64,000 nt of DNA, from assembly GCA_016490735.1 (NCBI GenBank), contig JAEMWC010000072.1, positions 437,501 through 501,500 on the forward strand, given 5' to 3'. Made by a program: the position numbers and the translations under genes. The DNA is from Pachyseris speciosa. Taxonomy: Eukaryota; Cnidaria; Anthozoa; Scleractinia; Pachyseridae. The notes under the pieces were generated by a model. That model ran no database searches. It was given only the letters and a program-made list of their open reading frames with translations, and was not told the DNA's origin. Shown piece by piece: positions 12,009 through 23,779 of this stretch. Position 1 is the stretch's first letter. Each line of letters opens with the position of its first letter.

Positions 12009-12146
12009 TGTAGTATTTGTAAATAAATTTGGCTGAGAATAACCACGAGGCACACACACAACATGGCCGATTCAACACAACTTTATTACAGCAATGCACT
12101 TTGGGTACTAACACAATAAGTACTATAGGGTACTTAATATATTACA
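12009..12146 (-). repeat. 5' LTR
   Basis: 138-bp partner of 9013-9147. Immediately inside on the minus strand is tttttggtgacgaggattgg, the expected primer-binding-site position; the primer tRNA was not identified. Confidence 0.9.
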
Positions 12147-12151
12147 CTAAT

Positions 12152-12950
12152 TGAGTTACATGAAGTACTCTTAACTTTTTCAATGAATTTGATGAAAATA
12201 TATTTTCATTTTATTGTGGGGGTTCTGAAGGGGAAAATGGGAGCTGTTTTTGTACTGGGAAAATGAGGTTTTGGTCACTGGGACTGGGATTTGTATCAGA
12301 AAAAAAGCCAAAATGGGAATGGTATTTATGTTTTGTTAGAATAATCAGTGGGATCGGGACACTGGAAGGTGGGATTTGGAACAAAATGGTAGCTGGAAAA
12401 TGGGATAAATGGTACACACCCCCTCCCACCCCTTCAGGACCATTGCCATCTAATTTGACACTAAAAGTGTTGATCTGAATGATTGAAATGTCCATTGTGA
12501 CCGCCTTGGTGCAGATCTAACATACGTTCTTCATCTTCATCATTAGTGCTTTCCTGATCAGAACTAGTCACCTGTTCTCCCCTGCACTCTGTTTCATCTC
12601 CTTTCGTCTCATGTCTTGCTTTTCTATTTTTGAAATGGTAGGGATATTTACAGCAATTAATATATTGCCAGTTCAAAAAAATTGTGCTGGTTTTTAACAA
12701 TCTTGAGAATTAGTTTTCTTTATTTTTACTTTTTAACAATTAACTAACATGCATGTTTTTATGTGGAAAGAAAGAAATGCTTCTCTTAAAGGCATTGAAA
12801 AGTAAAAACAAAAAAGGTTGCTACATGCAGACAAGATGGATCTGTTATTAGAAGTTATTAATTAGAATATATCATGGAATGAATTCCGACATGTATAGCA
12901 ATAAAAATTGAATACGCAATTCATTTATACCTCTTTAACTAACAAAGTCC
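12152..12950. repeat. Non-coding: G-rich degenerate repeat, then AT-rich sequence
   Basis: 12210-12430 is built of loosely repeated 'tgggaa/gggatt' motifs and ends in a C-rich stretch, so it looks like a decayed repeat. 12461-12700 has a minus-strand acidic frame (residues such as SSDQESTNDEDEERM) that could be an exon remnant. The rest shows nothing. Confidence 0.4.
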
Positions 12951-13060
12951 GTACTGTAAGTTATGGACCAAGTTTTTTCCTGCTGAATTATGGCCCATTA
13001 GCACGAAGTGCACGGGCCATGAATCAATGGGAAAAAACAAGGATCTATAACTTACAGTAC
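12951..13060. repeat. Palindromic MITE-like element
   Basis: The inverted arms gtactgtaagttat (12951-12964) and ataacttacagtac (13047-13060) match perfectly. They enclose a second inner palindrome (atggccc...gggccat). No coding sequence. Weaker arm similarity extends outwards, so the true ends may be about 15 bp further. Confidence 0.7.
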
Positions 13061-13379
13061 CTACCGAGAAAACGAGGTTAGTAAGATATTTATTCAAGTG
13101 GCACCATTAATGAATGTTCAGCTTAATTAGCATACACGCAAATTGTCACAGGGAAAATAAAAGTCCTATATACAAAGGCAAATATTATTTTCATGCATAC
13201 AGGGAAACTGGTGTGATGTGAATGAGAATGTTTGCTTGAATCATAGCCAACACAACTCCACGAGGTCCCTAGTACAACGTATTGATGAAAAGATATGAGC
13301 ATAGGATTTCATGCTCTGAATAATAATTACATTCCCTCTTTTGAAATGTTTTGATACAATACATATTTTGTTATCTTAC

Positions 13380-13532
13380 CAACTATTGCTTCAACTATGA
13401 CAGGGTCCAACTCGTGCAAACGCTTTCCTTTGTGGTTTGGAAAAAACTTATCCAAAAGGTTTCGAGCAAATTGTGTCTTGGTTGATGCACTTTTCAAACA
13501 TGCATTGAGGGCAAGGTTGTTAATCCGAATGC
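13380..13532 (-). CDS. BEN-domain exon
   Basis: An uninterrupted 153-nt frame lies between a good acceptor (GTCCAG|GCATTC) and donor (GTTG|GTAAGA) on the minus strand. The 50-residue product contains KTQFARNLLDKFF and GKRLHELDPVIVEAIVG. These match the pattern of a BEN domain (Leu-rich helix, then 'G-x-x-x-ELDP-x-x-x-x-AI'). BEN domains bind DNA and occur in chromatin repressors and many cnidarian lineage-expanded genes. A coiled-coil exon at 14620-14690 and a Lys-rich frame at 16300-16605 on the same strand could be upstream exons. It is one of three BEN-related loci here and looks intact. Confidence 0.55.
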
Positions 13533-13789
13533 CTGGACTTCACTTCCTTCCACTATAAAGGGGTAAGTACACAAATATTAGTTCAAAGTAATAAAGTAAA
13601 CATATATGCAATTTTTTTTCTTGTACACTTGCTGCAAACAAGTGCTATTTAAAACATGTACAGTAACGTTTAACGTAAATTTAAAGCCATGCCAACATGT
13701 CTTCCTACTTTTCCTACTTTTTTCTGTATTGAATGCAGTCGGGAAGCTGTGACGTTTTGTTCTTGCCATCTGTTAATCAAACATTAGTC

Positions 13790-14290
13790 ATATTTTAGTA
13801 GAGATGCCAACACCCAGAGATCTAAAATCTGGAGATTTTGTCTTTGCATCACTCCCCCCCCCCCCAAGAAATTGAGTCCCTTCATAAATTAACTCGCTCC
13901 CAACCTCGTTCCCAGGGTCCTCTCTCATCCTCCCTCGAGGAAGAGAGAGGACCCCAGGAATGAGTTTGTTCCCCTCCATGAATGTCAAGTTGAGAGACAG
14001 CAGAAGCGGGGAATTCACAGGAAACTTTTTTTTTTCGTATTTTAATTGGCTTTATTGGCTGGATGACTATGCAATCACATAGTCTCATATGCGTGTAATA
14101 ATTTTTCTTACTGTATGAAAAGCCAGTGTAATGTCAGAATGAGTGAATGATGCACGCCGGTCAGGAATGGTCACTTTTACCTGGGGGATTTGGTGATCAC
14201 CCATACGGGAGAAAGGGAGATTCGTTCCATATCCGGAAGACTGTCAGATAATCCGGGAGAGCTGACGTGCATGTTTTAGCATGTTGGTAG
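13790..14290. repeat. Composite non-autonomous repeat with imperfect hairpin
   Basis: Contains a C12-13 run near 13853 and an imperfect inverted repeat, ctcgttcccagggtcctctctc (13905-13926) against gagagaggaccccaggaatgag (13943-13964). Further on, 14150-14270 has GGGAG-rich sequence. No convincing gene. Ends not defined. Confidence 0.45.
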
Positions 14291-14619
14291 CTGTTTTCAT
14301 TCATGCACATCACATTTTTCTATGGATTAATACTGGCTGCGGAAGATTGGATTACATCATTACTTGATTGGTAAAACTACAAGTACAGCAAATAAGGTTC
14401 CGACCTACAAGTATTCAGTGAATAGAGTGATCCATCCCGTTTTATCATCTTATAATATTATTATATTATGCTCCTCCCAATGTACTCATATGCATTTACC
14501 TATAAATCTAAAATATATTATTAGGTCGATCTAGTTGATAAAAGCAAAATAATATGAGACTCCTGGGCTCAAGTCGTTCACAAATTAAAGCGACATAGTG
14601 GTACAGTGCATGAGCTTAC

Positions 14620-14690
14620 CATTTTCTTCTAGCAGAGCAGTCTTCAATTCCTCTATCTCATTCTCCAGTCCGGTAATCCTTTTTTTTGCA
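14620..14690 (-). CDS. Possible coiled-coil exon
   Basis: The minus strand reads RITGLENEIEELKTALLEEN and then a donor (AATG|GTAAGC). The heptad pattern is a coiled coil. In cnidarian BEN proteins a coiled coil often precedes the BEN domain, and a BEN exon follows 1.1 kb downstream on the same strand. The upstream acceptor is weak. Very short, so tentative. Confidence 0.35.
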
Positions 14691-14699
14691 GATAGTGAA

Positions 14700-16299
14700 T
14701 GTCAGCTTTTGGACATTTCCCACCAAACTCAGGATGAGCTAATCGTTTCCAGCCACCCTCTCCCTAGCCTCCCTTACATTCGAGGCATGCGTAGTTGAAT
14801 CCTCTGTGCTTTCTAGAGCCAAAATTAACGAGGCTGTGGCCTCATTTGCTTTTTTTTTTAGCTTTGTGAGCTCCTCTTCCTTTTAAGCTCATGGATTACG
14901 AAGTCATGACATGAGGTATAAGAGGTACTCGATGTCACTCACTCACTCACTCACTCGCCTGCTCAATTCTGATTAATTTATTCAATAAACTTGGATGAAA
15001 CATTTCTTCTGTCCCTCCCCTGGTAAGTATTGTATTTGTCCCCGGAGTCCTCTGTGCTCAAGGTTTGCAAGTTTCAGGGGGTAGTAGAAATGCGTAGATT
15101 CTTGCTTGACTTTTTATGTATCATGAAGTGAATATCAATGGCATTGATCAGAGCATGTCAAGATTGAAAAGCGGATGATTTTTCGTCCTATCTCCTTGAC
15201 TATCCTTTTGTGGAGTTGGAAAGTGGAAAGCTAATATGATTAAGTACACAAGCTGCGAGAACTGAAGATGGAAATCGACAAAATTTGCACGCTGATATCT
15301 TAAAAGTGATGATAAAATTGCTGTTCATATCGATGATTTTTCTTGTCACCTGGAGGAAGAAGGAGGGAGGTATGAATGTCTTAATGATCAAAGCAAGTGT
15401 TTTCAATGCCACTAGCACTGAAGGGCACGGTTGGAGTTCAAGACAAGATAACAGAAAGAAAGCAACGCCAAAAGCATATGTTTATATAAGAAAACTAGGC
15501 ATGCTATGGCTGCTGAGTGTTTGGAAATAAATTTCCTGCGACCGTAAGCAAAGAAATAAGACATTCCCTATCCTCAGGAGCTTTATGAGGAATAAAGACA
15601 TTTATTATTATTATTATTATTTAGACGAAGACCAAAATACTCTAATTCGCTTGAGCAAATGATTGGAACATTCAGCAATGAATTGAATCCCCCATCGTGT
15701 GATGAGTACTGCGTGTTGTTGCATATCAGGTTAAAGGTAGCTTAGATCTTATGTTTGACGCAAGATACATTCATGTCGCAATTGCTACAGTGAATCAGAC
15801 ATAAACAAAGTAACCAGCAGAGCTTATCTACCAAAAACACGCGTATTTAGACATGGAACACATTTGTTTTGGGAGAGAAATATGATCGATTTATTGTTTA
15901 AACTGAGACAGGCATGTATTGGATTCTTATCGAAGATGAGATTACAAATTTCTGAAATGTCTGAAATAGCTTCAATGGTATGTAAATGAAATGGCCGTGG
16001 TATCTTGTTCAGAAAGTCTATATCCTTTGGTTTAAATAAACGATCATTAATAGAAATTATTTTTGAAAGTAGTTCAATATTGTGGTAAAAAACAGTTACA
16101 ATGCTGTAACATTACCGCAGATTTCTTGAGGTCATTCGTTTTTCGGAGTGTGACACAACGCTCTCTTTGATTGGAGGTTGCGTCAAGGGCGAGAATACAT
16201 CCATCACAATAATAAGTTTTATAGACTCTGGGAAAGAGGTTGCATTACTTGTCAATTGCGGGTCGCAATTAGTGTAGCAAGATGCATCCATGAGCTAGC
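14700..16299. other. No gene seen; one LINE-like tail
   Basis: Contains a (CTCA)n run at 14937-14957. A 3'-end-like sequence, gaggaataaagacatttatt followed by (ATT)n, lies at 15585-15621 and resembles a LINE tail. The rest, including 15622-16299, shows no supportable frame. Confidence 0.4.
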
Positions 16300-16605
16300 T
16301 CACAGGAGCCTTTGACTCTTCCTCTTTTCAGCTCTACTCTCTGATGTCGTTTTGTCCTCAACTTTATTTTTGTTTTGATTTTTGCTTTTCATCTTTGGTT
16401 TTCTTTTCCTATCAGCAGCTTGCTTGGGTGTGATGTTGTTACTAGCAATTTCTTTTGTTTTATCCTGGGCCCTTTCGTTTGATTCATCTGTTCTTTCTGG
16501 CATGATTAAAAGCACCTTGCCACTTTCTGATCCTGCTCTTGAAAACTCTTTAATCGGGTCTACCCCAGACTCTGTGTGTTCAGCATATGTCAATAAGGAG
16601 GTCAC
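16300..16605 (-). CDS. Lys-rich hypothetical frame, possible exon
   Basis: 101 codons. The first half is ordinary (SGVDPIKEFSRAGSESGKVL). The second is strongly basic and of low complexity (KQAADRKRKPKMKSKNQNKN). It could be a nuclear-protein linker exon upstream of the minus-strand coiled-coil and BEN exons. There is no recognised domain and no clear splice sites, so it may be a chance frame. Confidence 0.25.
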   Translation of the reverse strand: MTSLLTYAEHTESGVDPIKEFSRAGSESGKVLLIMPERTDESNERAQDKTKEIASNNITPKQAADRKRKPKMKSKNQNKNKVEDKTTSESRAEKRKSQRLL

Positions 16606-17496
16606 ATTGCATAGAGTGCAATATTGTTAAAAGAAGTTGACGATTTACAGAACCAAGTTGTTTAGCTGATATTGCACAACACTGAATGCATGGCCATGAT
16701 TTCTGACCTTAATTTTCTTTGCCAGTTGGAGTTTATTTATAGAGACACCAGTGTGGTCATCCACAAAAGATACTGGTTGTTTATTTAAGTAAACTAGAGG
16801 CTCTACGCAGCTTTCCTCATGCCAGGTTTTTTACCTTTGTCTAACTGAGGTGTTGTGTTAAAACGGCCTGAATTACAAAACGTCCTACATGAAGAGGGTC
16901 AAGTTATCTCATATGACAATGTTGCATTCCTTGTTGGCCATCTATACAGTTTTTGGACCGATCTGAATTGATTTTAGCTACATGTAGATTCCCTCCTTTC
17001 ATTAAGGCCGGTAAGTTGCTTCATTGTGAAACAATAATTGTGAGTCGATCTTGAACTAGTTTTAAACTGCTCTTATGTTTTAATTATGACAGATTATATA
17101 TCAGCTGGGGGCAAATTTCAAACAATCGCGGGACCGGATGCAAAGTGCTTTACTGATGACTATATACTTTAGAAATTGCATGTGTTCACTCTGGCTTGCG
17201 GCAGATAAGAATGCAGTTAATGCATCTTCAGATGAGAACAACCAATTGTAATAATTGCCATTTATCCCAAATGAAATTTGCTAGGAGACAATGAATTATC
17301 CAAACAACCCTCTAGGGAGGAAAATTGTACGCAAGTCTGTTTTTGCAATATCCATCTGCAATGAAGACCATAAAAATCTGCCATGATCAAAGAACAAATT
17401 AAGGACCTCAGGGCACTCATTTAGCAAATACCAACTAAATCTGACAAGTGTGATGTTTAGTTTGAAGAAAATAAGGTTGATTTTAGGAATAAACAT
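16606..17496. other. No gene seen
   Basis: AT-rich, no supportable frame or repeat. Confidence 0.45.
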
Positions 17497-17501
17497 CATT
17501 A

Positions 17502-17673
17502 CAGGGGCAGATCTAGGGGAGCCATGCAGGGGGTGCACCCCCCCCCCCCCCTCCTGAGATGACATGCGGCTTTTAAAAGAACTGGTATTTCTGAGAAAAA
17601 AGGACTGGTTTATTATTTACATCATTCGTTAGTGGTGCACTCCCTCCTAAGAAAAATCCTGGATCCGCCCCTG
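17502..17673. mobile_element. MITE, 172 bp, 5-bp TSD
   Basis: The termini caggggcagatctagg and cctggatccgcccctg are imperfect inverted repeats. They are flanked by catta at 17497-17501 and 17674-17678. An internal C13-14 run lies near 17538. The CAGGGGCGGATCC-type terminus is common in animal hAT-like MITEs. Confidence 0.8.
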
Positions 17674-18180
17674 CATTATGATATGACCCGTACGGCCCAC
17701 TCATGCAATCCTGCAGAAAACCATTATAAAAAATTACGTGTGTATGGCCGGACGTGTAACCTACGATCGTGTGTTATTATTTTATTTGATTTTTCTGTTT
17801 TTTTTTTGCTCCCCCTCGTTGCCGCTTGCCGAATATCATGCACGCTTGAGAAAAATGAAAGAAAAAATAATGCCTGATCGCAGGTTACCACACAGGCTGA
17901 GCTCCGGCCCCACAGTCATATGGCTCTGTTGCATAATTGTTAGAATAAGTTTGCCAGGTGCAAAACAAAAATTAGTGACAGCAGTGAACACAGTAAAAGT
18001 GAGTTTTATTGTCGGAATGAACTCATTGTCCGAAAGTGAAGTTTTGGAACAAGTAAACAGTGTTGAGATGAGACTTCTTTCAGATGAAAGCAAAAATGCA
18101 TTGTGGGTGAAAAGCAAGAAAACACTGCGCATTTTGGGGTTTTGCAACACAAGAAATATGGGTTATTGGCCAAGTGTGAG

Positions 18181-18287
18181 GTCAAGATGGCAGGATATTG
18201 GCCAAGTTCTTTTTTTGCATGTTTATGGACCGAGACGAGGTTCATAAACACGCAAAAAAGAACGAGGCCAGTATCCTGTCATCTTGA
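18181..18287. mobile_element. Palindromic MITE
   Basis: The left half gtcaagatggcaggatattg... pairs with the right half ...cagtatcctgtcatcttgac over nearly its whole length, giving a long hairpin with a short loop at about 18230-18240. No coding sequence. The open frame at 17738-18247 runs into it and is not supported. Confidence 0.75.
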
Positions 18288-18874
18288 CTGAACAAGCGTG
18301 GTCAATAAAGGATTTATTATATGACTCAAAGCACGCCATTAAAAGACAGTAAAAGACGGGAAGAACGGGCTATACCTTGCGGTTAGCCAATCACAGCAGG
18401 AGAATTGATTCATCTTGGCCCGCTGAAAGAGCCAGTCATAATAAACACTCATATTCAATAAATATTGGGACGTTTGGTCAGTGCAGAGGGTGATAAAGTC
18501 TAAGCAAATGATTATTTGGCCATCATAATGGTTCGTTTCAAATGTAGTCCGGGACTTAGGAAAGTTGTAGGTTTTCAAGGCATGGTGGAAAAAAGGAACC
18601 ATATTTGGTAAAGCCGTCAGAAAAGAGTTAAAGGAATTAATCACATGTAGACACTTTTGATACAACATCATGTGCTCTGTACTAATATAATGACAAATGT
18701 ATGAAGAATAGGGAGAAGTGATACAGTATGTTGAGCTCAGGGTGTACATGTGTAAAAGGTTAACCAAGATAGCATTCTGGGATATCGGAATCAGGCTGCT
18801 TGTTTAGAACTAAGCATTTTTTATCAGCACAGATTTTTTAGCTACAAATTAATGTTTGCACGGAATGGTACATT
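18288..18874. other. No gene seen
   Basis: A long minus-strand frame exists at 18339-18767 but shows no domain, no start context and no splice pattern. Treated as non-coding. Confidence 0.4.
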
Positions 18875-19366
18875 ATGATTTCATTGTCATGTGTGTTTTG
18901 TCAGCTGTTCGATTGGGTACAGTACATGAGATATTCTGGGCGCCTTTTGAATGTTGATGTGGTTACTGGTGGAAACATGAACTCAAAGGAAAACCCCACA
19001 AAAACGTATCGACTCAACAAACAAGAAAGAGAGGACCTGATGTGCTGTGGTGCAGTGTCCTTGGTTGAAGGTAGCAAATTAGATGTCGAGCAATCGTTTT
19101 CTATGGAGAAACAGCTGCATGGGAAGAAGTGTGTGTGGAAATCGTTCACATTGGATTCTGGAGTTGTGGTCTCTTAAGTGGCGAAAATTGGTTTTGAAGA
19201 CAACTCATTACAAATTGGAATGATAAGTCACTTCCTGACACTGTATGATCAACTTTCTGGCAAAGAAAGTGACTTTGCAACAGTGAAGCTATTCAGGTCA
19301 TGCAAACAAGATCCTGAAAGCCTTCTGCATTACACTGATGTAACGTCTTATAACTGTTGCACTTAA
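18875..19366 (+). pseudogene. Unrecognised coding remnant
   Basis: After a possible acceptor (TTTTGTCAG, just before 18904) a frame reads GRLLNVDVVTGGNMNSK... and then LHGKKCVWKSFTLDSGVVVS to a stop at 19175-19177. A second frame follows at once (19178-19366, GMISHFLTLYDQLSGKESDF). Composition is protein-like but I do not recognise the family. It may be a transposon or host-gene remnant. Confidence 0.3.
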
Positions 19367-19724
19367 TTTCCTTTCTTGTCGTCTTGTGACAGCTCATGAT
19401 GATCAGAACGAGTCGCTATTATGGCTACTGAACATTTAAAGCAAGTGGAGTGGTGTCACAAGTCTTACAGGGCTGAAGCACTCCACTTAGAAATCTAGTG
19501 TTGAAATGTAAAGTGAATAATGTAAACCATTTAACTTACTGTACATGACTATGTGACCTCTACTGAATTACTTCAGTGATTGGTTATTGTAGTCCATGTT
19601 GTTCTGGATATCTACAACTATAATAACAGTTTGTAGACCATGTCATAGAGGCAGGAAAGTAAACTTAATGGTTGGCCAAGGGAAGGTTCAGTCGGTCATG
19701 AACAGCAGTGCTATAATTGAAACA

Positions 19725-19905
19725 TACCCCAGTAAAAGTATTTTGTGATCACAGCGTGGTCACAAATCACGCCTGTGATCACGGTTGTGATCACTCCTTT
19801 TAGCGTGATCACAAAAAAGGAAGGCGTGATGTATGCCTGATTGGAGTGATCATGCCCGTGATCACTCCTTTTTTCCATCATTGAAGGTGTGATCACGTAT
19901 CATGG
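19725..19905. repeat. GTGATCAC foldback repeat, copy 1
   Basis: Begins taccccagtaaaa. It contains many overlapping copies of the palindrome gtgatcac and its variants (cgtgatcac, tgatcac), so it can fold many ways. The cluster at 53788-54048 ends in the inverse terminus tttttactggggta, so both belong to one family. No protein coding. Confidence 0.7.
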
Positions 19906-20365
19906 TCTGATTGATTGGACTTGTTATCACTTTCAGAGGGACAGAAACGGAAAATTACAACAATCGTTTTTCCGAGTATGTTCGAAAGTGAATACATGTA
20001 GAATTGTGTTCAACAATTTATCGGCCCAATTACACTGGCCTGTTTATGCACTTTTATCACACAGGCCTGAACTTCTGTGCTACTTATTTGCCCTCCAGGG
20101 GTCGAATATTTGCCCGATTGAGAGAATGTGATAGACTCGTGGCTAGAATGGACAAAGCTGCTAAGCGAATTCCTCTTTTCAGTGTATTAATTCATCACCG
20201 AGCCCATTACGTGCTTAAGATAATGCAGCGAACTGGCATCTGATGCTCGAAAATAAACAGTTACTGTACTATAACTGATGAGATCACGTTGCAGTTGTTT
20301 TTATGGCAAATAATATTTTCATGCACTCTCAATGAGCTTTGGTTTGCACAAAATAAATCAGTTTA

Positions 20366-20467
20366 AAAGAATGAAATTAATTTTGTCCATTAGTGTTGCG
20401 GCCGCACTTGCATTAATGACCGTCATCACTCAATTGCTACTAATGGACAAAATTAATTTCATTCTTT
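20366..20467. repeat. Hairpin with perfect 28-bp arms
   Basis: The arms 20366-20393 and 20440-20467 are exact inverted repeats (aaagaatgaaattaattttg... / ...caaaattaatttcattcttt). The loop contains a copy (20391-20425) of the 35-bp sequence that also ends the SINE at 20633-20667. It looks like a foldback produced when a SINE tail inserted or rearranged. Confidence 0.85.
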
Positions 20468-20531
20468 ACTATACTTGGGCCAAGTATAACGTCCATATAA
20501 AGGGCTAACCCGCATACGACCGCTCTCATGT

Positions 20532-20667
20532 GGCTTTGATAGCTCAGTTGGGAGAGCACTGCACCGGCATCGCAGAGGTCGTGGGTTTGAATCCCGCTCA
20601 GAGCCTGAATTTTTTTCAGGTCTCTGTTCTAGTAGTGTTGCGGCCGCACTTGCATTAATGACCGTCA
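20532..20667 (+). repeat. tRNA-derived SINE
   Basis: The tRNA-like head has an A-box (tagctcagttgg) and a B-box-like gggtttgaatcccg. It then has the same ctgaa-T-run-ttcag hairpin as the 2.2-kb SINE and a tail ending in tagtgttgcggccgcacttg and the following 15 bases. The head matches the 2396 copy only in part, so it is a related subfamily. Confidence 0.75.
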
Positions 20668-20864
20668 CAAATCAGTTGAAGTTTAACAAGAACAGAGTCA
20701 AAGTTTCACTTGATTAGGACAAAAACAGTGTTAACTTCAAATTTCAGTCGTACAATAATTTAATTTAAAACAGCAGCTGCACTCTAACGTTTTACATCTA
20801 TAAATAAATCCTCACCAAATAAGATCAGTAAAGACTAACCAGAAAATTGATGTTTGCACAATTT

Positions 20865-23728
20865 TCAGTTATGTTCATTTACATTGGGAAAACGAGAAAT
20901 CATCCACGCATTGTTGGGTAGAATATCAATGGAGACACATTTACGTCTTATCTGCTCCACGGATATCACAAATGGCCTTCCGGAACCTGGTTTGATGTGC
21001 ACGTGATGTTTTACAGGACATTTATTGCGATACTTTCTTAAAACGTCACGCACGATATCTTTGTTCTGCTTATTGTTTGTCAAAGAGTGTGGGATTTCAG
21101 TGCATTCTTGCTCATTAAAAATGGTAATGGGTCAGAGTTTTCCTCCAGTTCATTTCCAACACAAAGTCCAAAATCATGTATCTTTAAGAACAGTGTCACT
21201 CTGCCATAACAAAGCGTATTGTTTCTGTCTATATATTCAATTACAGTTGAGTCAGTTTTGCGTGTTTTCATGCCCAAAGAATAATACTTCTGTCCGTTAT
21301 CACTCTCAAATCTGCGATAAGGTTCAAGTTCGTAATCTAAGGGTAACTTGTTTGCTATTACAAAGACCCTTACTAAGGTCTGTACATTCCTGTCGATGTT
21401 TCTTCATTCTTTTCCACTTAAGTAGCCCCCTTGAATTTTGGCAGACACTTTGTGAGAACTTTTAGAATAACCAGTAAGACTTCGCAACAGCATTTTGACA
21501 GTGCTTAGGAATGTCATAGTAGTAGTAGTAGTGACTTTATTTAATGAGGGTAGTACATGACAGTATGGACAACTGATAACCCAGTGGCCCTCAAAACATT
21601 AAGAATATTTACACTAATATTTACACTAAACTACACATATATTTACACTAAATATATAGAATATTGTCCAAAGTTAAAAATTCAAGTCCTTTTTCTGAGT
21701 GACTAAAAATTTCTTAAAAAGGCTTGTCACTATCATTGTCATTGTCATTATCTTGCAAACTTCTTTCGTAACATTAGAAAGGCCGAAACAAAGACCAATT
21801 GCACATCCAATTTGTTCCATAGCGTGATGCATTCCATGAACAAGTGGTTTGATAAAAGCATTCATGCTTTCAAAAGCAAAGCAACTGTATGCCCATAGTG
21901 GTCCTCGGCATGAAACATAATAAGCTAAATGGTGCAATAAATGGACATTCATGGTACACTGTGTTGGCGCATACAGTATTCCCATTAAAAGAACGAAGTC
22001 TTGTAGGATGCCGTCTGCCTGTTCGAGATCTGTGCTCGATATTGAATCGGAACACAAGATTCCAATCGCCCCGACAAGAAGAGACCCAGTGAAAAATGTA
22101 CAAGGGATTTACGATTTTGCAGAAAACTGGCAAAGAATAATGCAGTAGCCAGTTTTTGAGTTCTGTTGCTTTCCAGTGTTTAAGATCTAATGATCTGGGT
22201 AATCTCCCTACAATGTCTGGCGGCTTTATCAAAAGAAGTTTGCAGGACATAGACAAAGTCTTTGTCCCTATATAAAAGACTTTGCCCTTGTTTCCATCGG
22301 ACCTTTGTTGATGCATAATGTACTTTACAACTCCAAGACAAACGGAGTGCATCCAATCGATTGCAAATGAACGTACTAAATCAAACGGATACGAAAGCTT
22401 CACAAAAATGCTGTGCCCCTTGACTCCCATAACCGCTTTCTTAATTGTGGCCTTTGATGCAAAATAAACTTGATCTTCATGGGTCCTTTTCACGGGGCTT
22501 TGTTCAAAAGGCCATTATCTATGGATGTTGTTTGGCCTGTAGCCAACTCCTGACTTGAAAAAATGGCAAGCGCATTTCCATTATAACGTTTCATATTTAT
22601 CAAGTCAGCTCGTGTAGGCAAGTCGGCTGTTGCTACAAATAACATATATCAGACATTGATATCTCCATCTGCACTGTCCGGTACATGTATTCCAGTCAAA
22701 TTTAGAACATTCAGCTTTTCAACCAAAGGGTTAAGAAATGTCAACATGTTTGGATCATGTTTATCACAATATATGTAGGCAGGAGTAATGTTTTTTTTTT
22801 TTTTAAAGAGGTGTTCCTTTGGGAGCTTGTTGATCATGATATAAACCGGCCACAAATGACCAGCCCTAGAAGATGAATATTTGTTAACTCCATCGGTGTT
22901 AATTGTAAACGAAATATTGTACAATTGTGAAAGAAAACCCCCAGGATGTAGGAAATTCTTGTAGTCGAGTCCATGGAATATGTCATAAATACTGCTACAG
23001 CTAGCTGCACGCTTTACCTGATCTTTTCCTTTCTTTAATAAGTTTACAAATTCAGAATCTCTGAATTGATCTTTGATCTTTTCTTCTAAATGCAAATCTA
23101 GAAAACTCTACAGTCCTGCCTTGCTGCATTTGACATTTGTGCACTTGTCGGCTTTAACAGTCTGTAAACAGTTAGTGCAGTAATTTATCTTTGTTGGTTC
23201 CTTGGAGCCAAAGTATTCTTTCATGATCAGTTTCATTTTGTACACTGACTGAAACGTTTGTCTACATCAGTCTCCAAGCAAAGTGGTTAACAACTGAAGG
23301 AGATCTGCCCAGGCTGCTTTACTGAAATTGTGCTTTAAAACAAAGCTTACAATTAAGACACGATAAAATTTTCAATATTGTGCTGCCTTGATAAAGTGGC
23401 TTCTCCTCGTCAGGAAGCGTAGTCATGGTTTCGTTTTCTCATTCAGGGACCATCTCTTCTGGCTCGTTATCCCACTCTTCACTTTCCGTTTCAGAAACAC
23501 TATCTTCACTATCTGAAATGATTTGTCACTTTCCTCCTCTGACGAAGAAGTGGTACAAGTATTGATGGCAGCTTCGTCTTCGAAGTTATTAGGGGAAATC
23601 TCATTTTCTTCATTCTGAATTTCCACAGTCGTGCCGATCTGCATCTTTTCATTTATGTTTGTCTCACTCATTCTTTCCACTGATCCAGCAGTGTCCATTG
23701 AAGCTGGCAAAGTGGTGCAGGCTTCCAC
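20865..23728 (-). pseudogene. CACTA/EnSpm-type transposase, broken
   Basis: Minus-strand blocks in order: acidic N-terminus (23728-23423); NISFTINTDGVNKYSSSRAG ... LWPVYIMINKLP (23095-22649); the catalytic-region block FAIDWMHSVCLGVVKYIM, then RSLDLKHWKATELKNWLLHY (22493 onward); the DUF4218-type block MNVHLLHHLAYYVSCRGPLW ... FESMNAFIKPLVHGMHHAM (22057-21674); C-terminal blocks at 21277-21080 and 21083-20865 (ISVEQIRRKCVSI ... MISRFPN). tnp2 plus DUF4218 blocks define CACTA transposases. At least four frame changes and a LINE tail inserted at about 21515-21665 inactivate it. Confidence 0.75.
21515..21665 (-). repeat. LINE 3' tail inserted in CACTA relic
   Basis: On the plus strand it reads (tag)n gtgactttatttaatgaggg ... 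ccagtggccctcaaaac. The reverse complement ends in AATAAAG plus a (CTA)n microsatellite. The same 'agaggg ... ggccctc' design occurs at 54894-54960, so these are related 3' UTRs of L2/CR1-like LINEs. Confidence 0.55.
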
Positions 23729-23779
23729 AACGTCATGTTATCTCTTTAGTTGTCTACTGGGATTCTCTTGATCTCTGAA

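Larger units (their letters stand above)
9013..12146 (-). mobile_element. Ty3/gypsy-like LTR retrotransposon, internally deleted
   Basis: Two LTRs (TG...CA) bound the element, flanked by the 5-bp duplication ctaat at 9008-9012 and 12147-12151. On the minus strand the order is gag zinc knuckles, protease, reverse transcriptase and RNase H remnants, H2C2 finger, integrase. This is the gypsy order. A purine-rich tract (reverse complement of ctgcttcccctgag, 9148-9161) precedes the 3' LTR and serves as polypurine tract. At 3.1 kb it is far shorter than usual because most of RT/RNase H is missing. It cannot transpose on its own. Confidence 0.9.

Noticed and set aside
17738..18247. 169-codon plus-strand frame
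   Set aside because: Runs into a palindromic MITE and has no domain or protein-like conservation pattern.
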